7,135 bases of DNA, from assembly GCA_017398245.1 (NCBI GenBank), contig JAFQGN010000080.1:1-7135 (forward strand). The letters run 5' to 3'. Below, in pieces: positions 6,571-7,135 of the stretch; position 1 is the stretch's first letter; the number at the start of each line of letters is the position of its first letter. Source of the stretch: Clostridia bacterium (GTDB taxonomy: Bacteria; Bacillota_A; Clostridia; Christensenellales; Aristaeellaceae). The translations under genes and the position numbers were made by a program. The notes under the pieces were generated by a model. It worked only from the letters and a program-made list of their open reading frames with translations. It was not told the DNA's origin and did no database searches.

Positions 6571-6600
6571 TTGACACGCTCCCGCGCGCGGGTATACAAT
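6571..6600 (+). promoter_or_regulatory. Sigma-A promoter of prfC with a GC palindrome in its spacer
   Basis: A perfect -35 box TTGACA (6571-6576) is followed by TACAAT at 6595-6600 (18-bp spacer) or, less well, TATACA at 6593-6598 (16-bp spacer). Transcription should start near 6606, leaving a leader of about 100 nt. The spacer holds a 12-bp GC-only palindrome, CCCGCGCGCGGG, at 6581-6592. The stretch from 6488 to 6570 between terminator and promoter shows only a weak inverted repeat (AGCCGC 6498-6503 / GCGGCT 6520-6525) and an AT-rich patch near 6530-6548. Confidence 0.75.
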
Positions 6601-6627
6601 TTTTCGGTATGATATTGTGCTGTTTAT

Positions 6628-6654
6628 AAGGAGGCATCCGGAATGCCCATTTGA
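6628..6654 (+). promoter_or_regulatory. Candidate leader minigene Met-Pro-Ile-stop upstream of prfC
   Basis: AAGGAGG at 6628-6634 is followed after 8 nt by ATG CCC ATT TGA (6643-6654), a complete three-codon reading frame with an ideal translation start. It lies inside the expected prfC transcript, 52 nt before the prfC start codon. The arms GGCAT (6633-6637) and ATGCC (6643-6647) form a small hairpin that could pair part of the Shine-Dalgarno with the minigene start. Past the UGA the same frame stays open to a stop at 6787-6789, overlapping the prfC start in another frame. Translation of the minigene and any regulatory role are inferred. Confidence 0.45.
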
Positions 6655-6711
6655 TACTGCCGGCGCCTTTTGAACCGCTTAAAACCGACAAGGAGGCACA
6701 CTCAGAATGGC
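6628..6711 (+). repeat. Duplicated translation-initiation region in the prfC leader
   Basis: AAGGAGGCA occurs at 6628-6636 before the minigene and at 6690-6698 before prfC. In both cases a GAATG containing the start codon and a following CC are found close by, with a few bases of difference in spacing. This suggests that the leader start site arose by duplication of the prfC start region, or the reverse. Confidence 0.5.
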
Positions 6712-7135
6712 CGAAACGAATATGAAACATCCCGAGCTTGCCGAAGAGACAAGGCGCAGGCGAACCTTTGCGATCATTTCCCACCCTGACGCAGGTAAAA
6801 CGACGCTGACCGAAAAGCTGCTGCCCTATGGCGGAGCCATCCGCGAGGCCGGCTCTGTCAAGGCGCGCAAGGCCAGCAAGCATGCGACCTCCGACTGGAT
6901 GGAGATCGAAAAGCAGCGCGGCATTTCCGTTACATCCTCTGCCATGCAGTTTGAATTTGACGGCTACCGCATCAATATTCTGGATACCCCCGGGCATCAG
7001 GACTTTTCCGAGGACACCTACCGCACGCTCGTTGCAGCAGACAGCGCGGTCATGCTGCTGGACTTCTCGCGAGGCGTTGAAGCGCAGACGATCAAGCTGT
7101 TCAAGGTCTGCCGTCTGAGGAACATCCCGATCTTC
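6707..7135 (+). CDS. prfC: Peptide chain release factor 3, GTPase N-terminal part (3' partial)
   Basis: The frame opens at ATG 6707 after AGGAGG (6691-6696, 10 nt spacing) and remains open to the window edge, giving 143 of the roughly 530 residues usual for RF3. RF3 is a ribosome-dependent translational GTPase that removes RF1 and RF2 from the ribosome after peptide release. Visible GTPase motifs are the P-loop S-H-P-D-A-G-K-T-T (25-33), the switch I segment [15 protein letters not shown] (62-76) and [15 protein letters not shown] (93-107), which contains G3. The S-D-W-M-E-x-E-K-Q-R-G-I-S and [10 protein letters not shown] wording separates RF3 from EF-G and LepA. One departure is D-F-S-R-G-V-E at 119-125, where RF3 normally has D-A-A-K-G-V-E. 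The N-x-K-D motif lies beyond the window. The gene has its own promoter and an unusual leader containing a minigene. Confidence 0.96.
   Translation, partial: MAETNMKHPELAEETRRRRTFAIISHPDAGKTTLTEKLLPYGGAIREAGSVKARKASKHATSDWMEIEKQRGISVTSSAMQFEFDGYRINILDTPGHQDFSEDTYRTLVAADSAVMLLDFSRGVEAQTIKLFKVCRLRNIPIF

Noticed and set aside
6601..6706. T-box or other classical riboswitch in the prfC leader
   Set aside because: No T-box core motif, no terminator hairpin before the start codon, and no recognisable riboswitch consensus was found.

Overview
The window looks like a chromosomal segment of a moderately high-GC member of the Bacillota, most likely an uncultured or gut-type clostridium. Supporting signs are a SpoIID/LytB-type peptidoglycan enzyme, strong AGGAGG-type ribosome binding sites, sigma-A promoters close to consensus with 16-18 bp spacers, and short intergenic gaps closed by Rho-independent terminators. 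The assignment rests on gene families and expression signals only. All supported genes are on the + strand, and no RNA gene, insertion sequence, phage gene or CRISPR array was seen.

Layout: (1) 1-1794, the 3' part of a membrane-anchored SpoIID/LytB-domain protein with a C-terminal SH3b domain, ending at a strong terminator. (2) 1837-2846, a two-gene operon with its own near-consensus promoter. It encodes a small charged helical protein and, overlapping it by 8 nt, an ArsR-type winged-helix regulator fused to a C-terminal DUF2087-like domain. (3) 2855-5418, a second two-gene operon: a MATE multidrug/metabolite exporter followed 27 nt later by an alpha/beta hydrolase resembling CE15 glucuronoyl esterases but without a signal peptide. 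(4) 5445-6487, a single-gene unit for a prohibitin-like SPFH membrane protein, closed by a very strong terminator. (5) 6571-7135, the promoter, leader and first 143 codons of prfC (peptide chain release factor 3), which runs off the right edge.

Each transcription unit has a recognisable promoter and terminator, so the window reads as independent housekeeping or accessory units, not one pathway. Two functional links are plausible: the ArsR-DUF2087 protein may autoregulate and perhaps act on the adjacent MATE-hydrolase operon, and the exporter and hydrolase probably act on the same or related compounds.

The most unusual item is in the prfC leader. A perfect Shine-Dalgarno sequence is followed at correct spacing by a three-codon minigene (Met-Pro-Ile-UGA), 52 nt upstream of the prfC start. 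RF3 acts in translation termination and in peptidyl-tRNA drop-off on minigenes, so this could be a termination-sensing autoregulatory leader. I found no clear new defence or mobile system.
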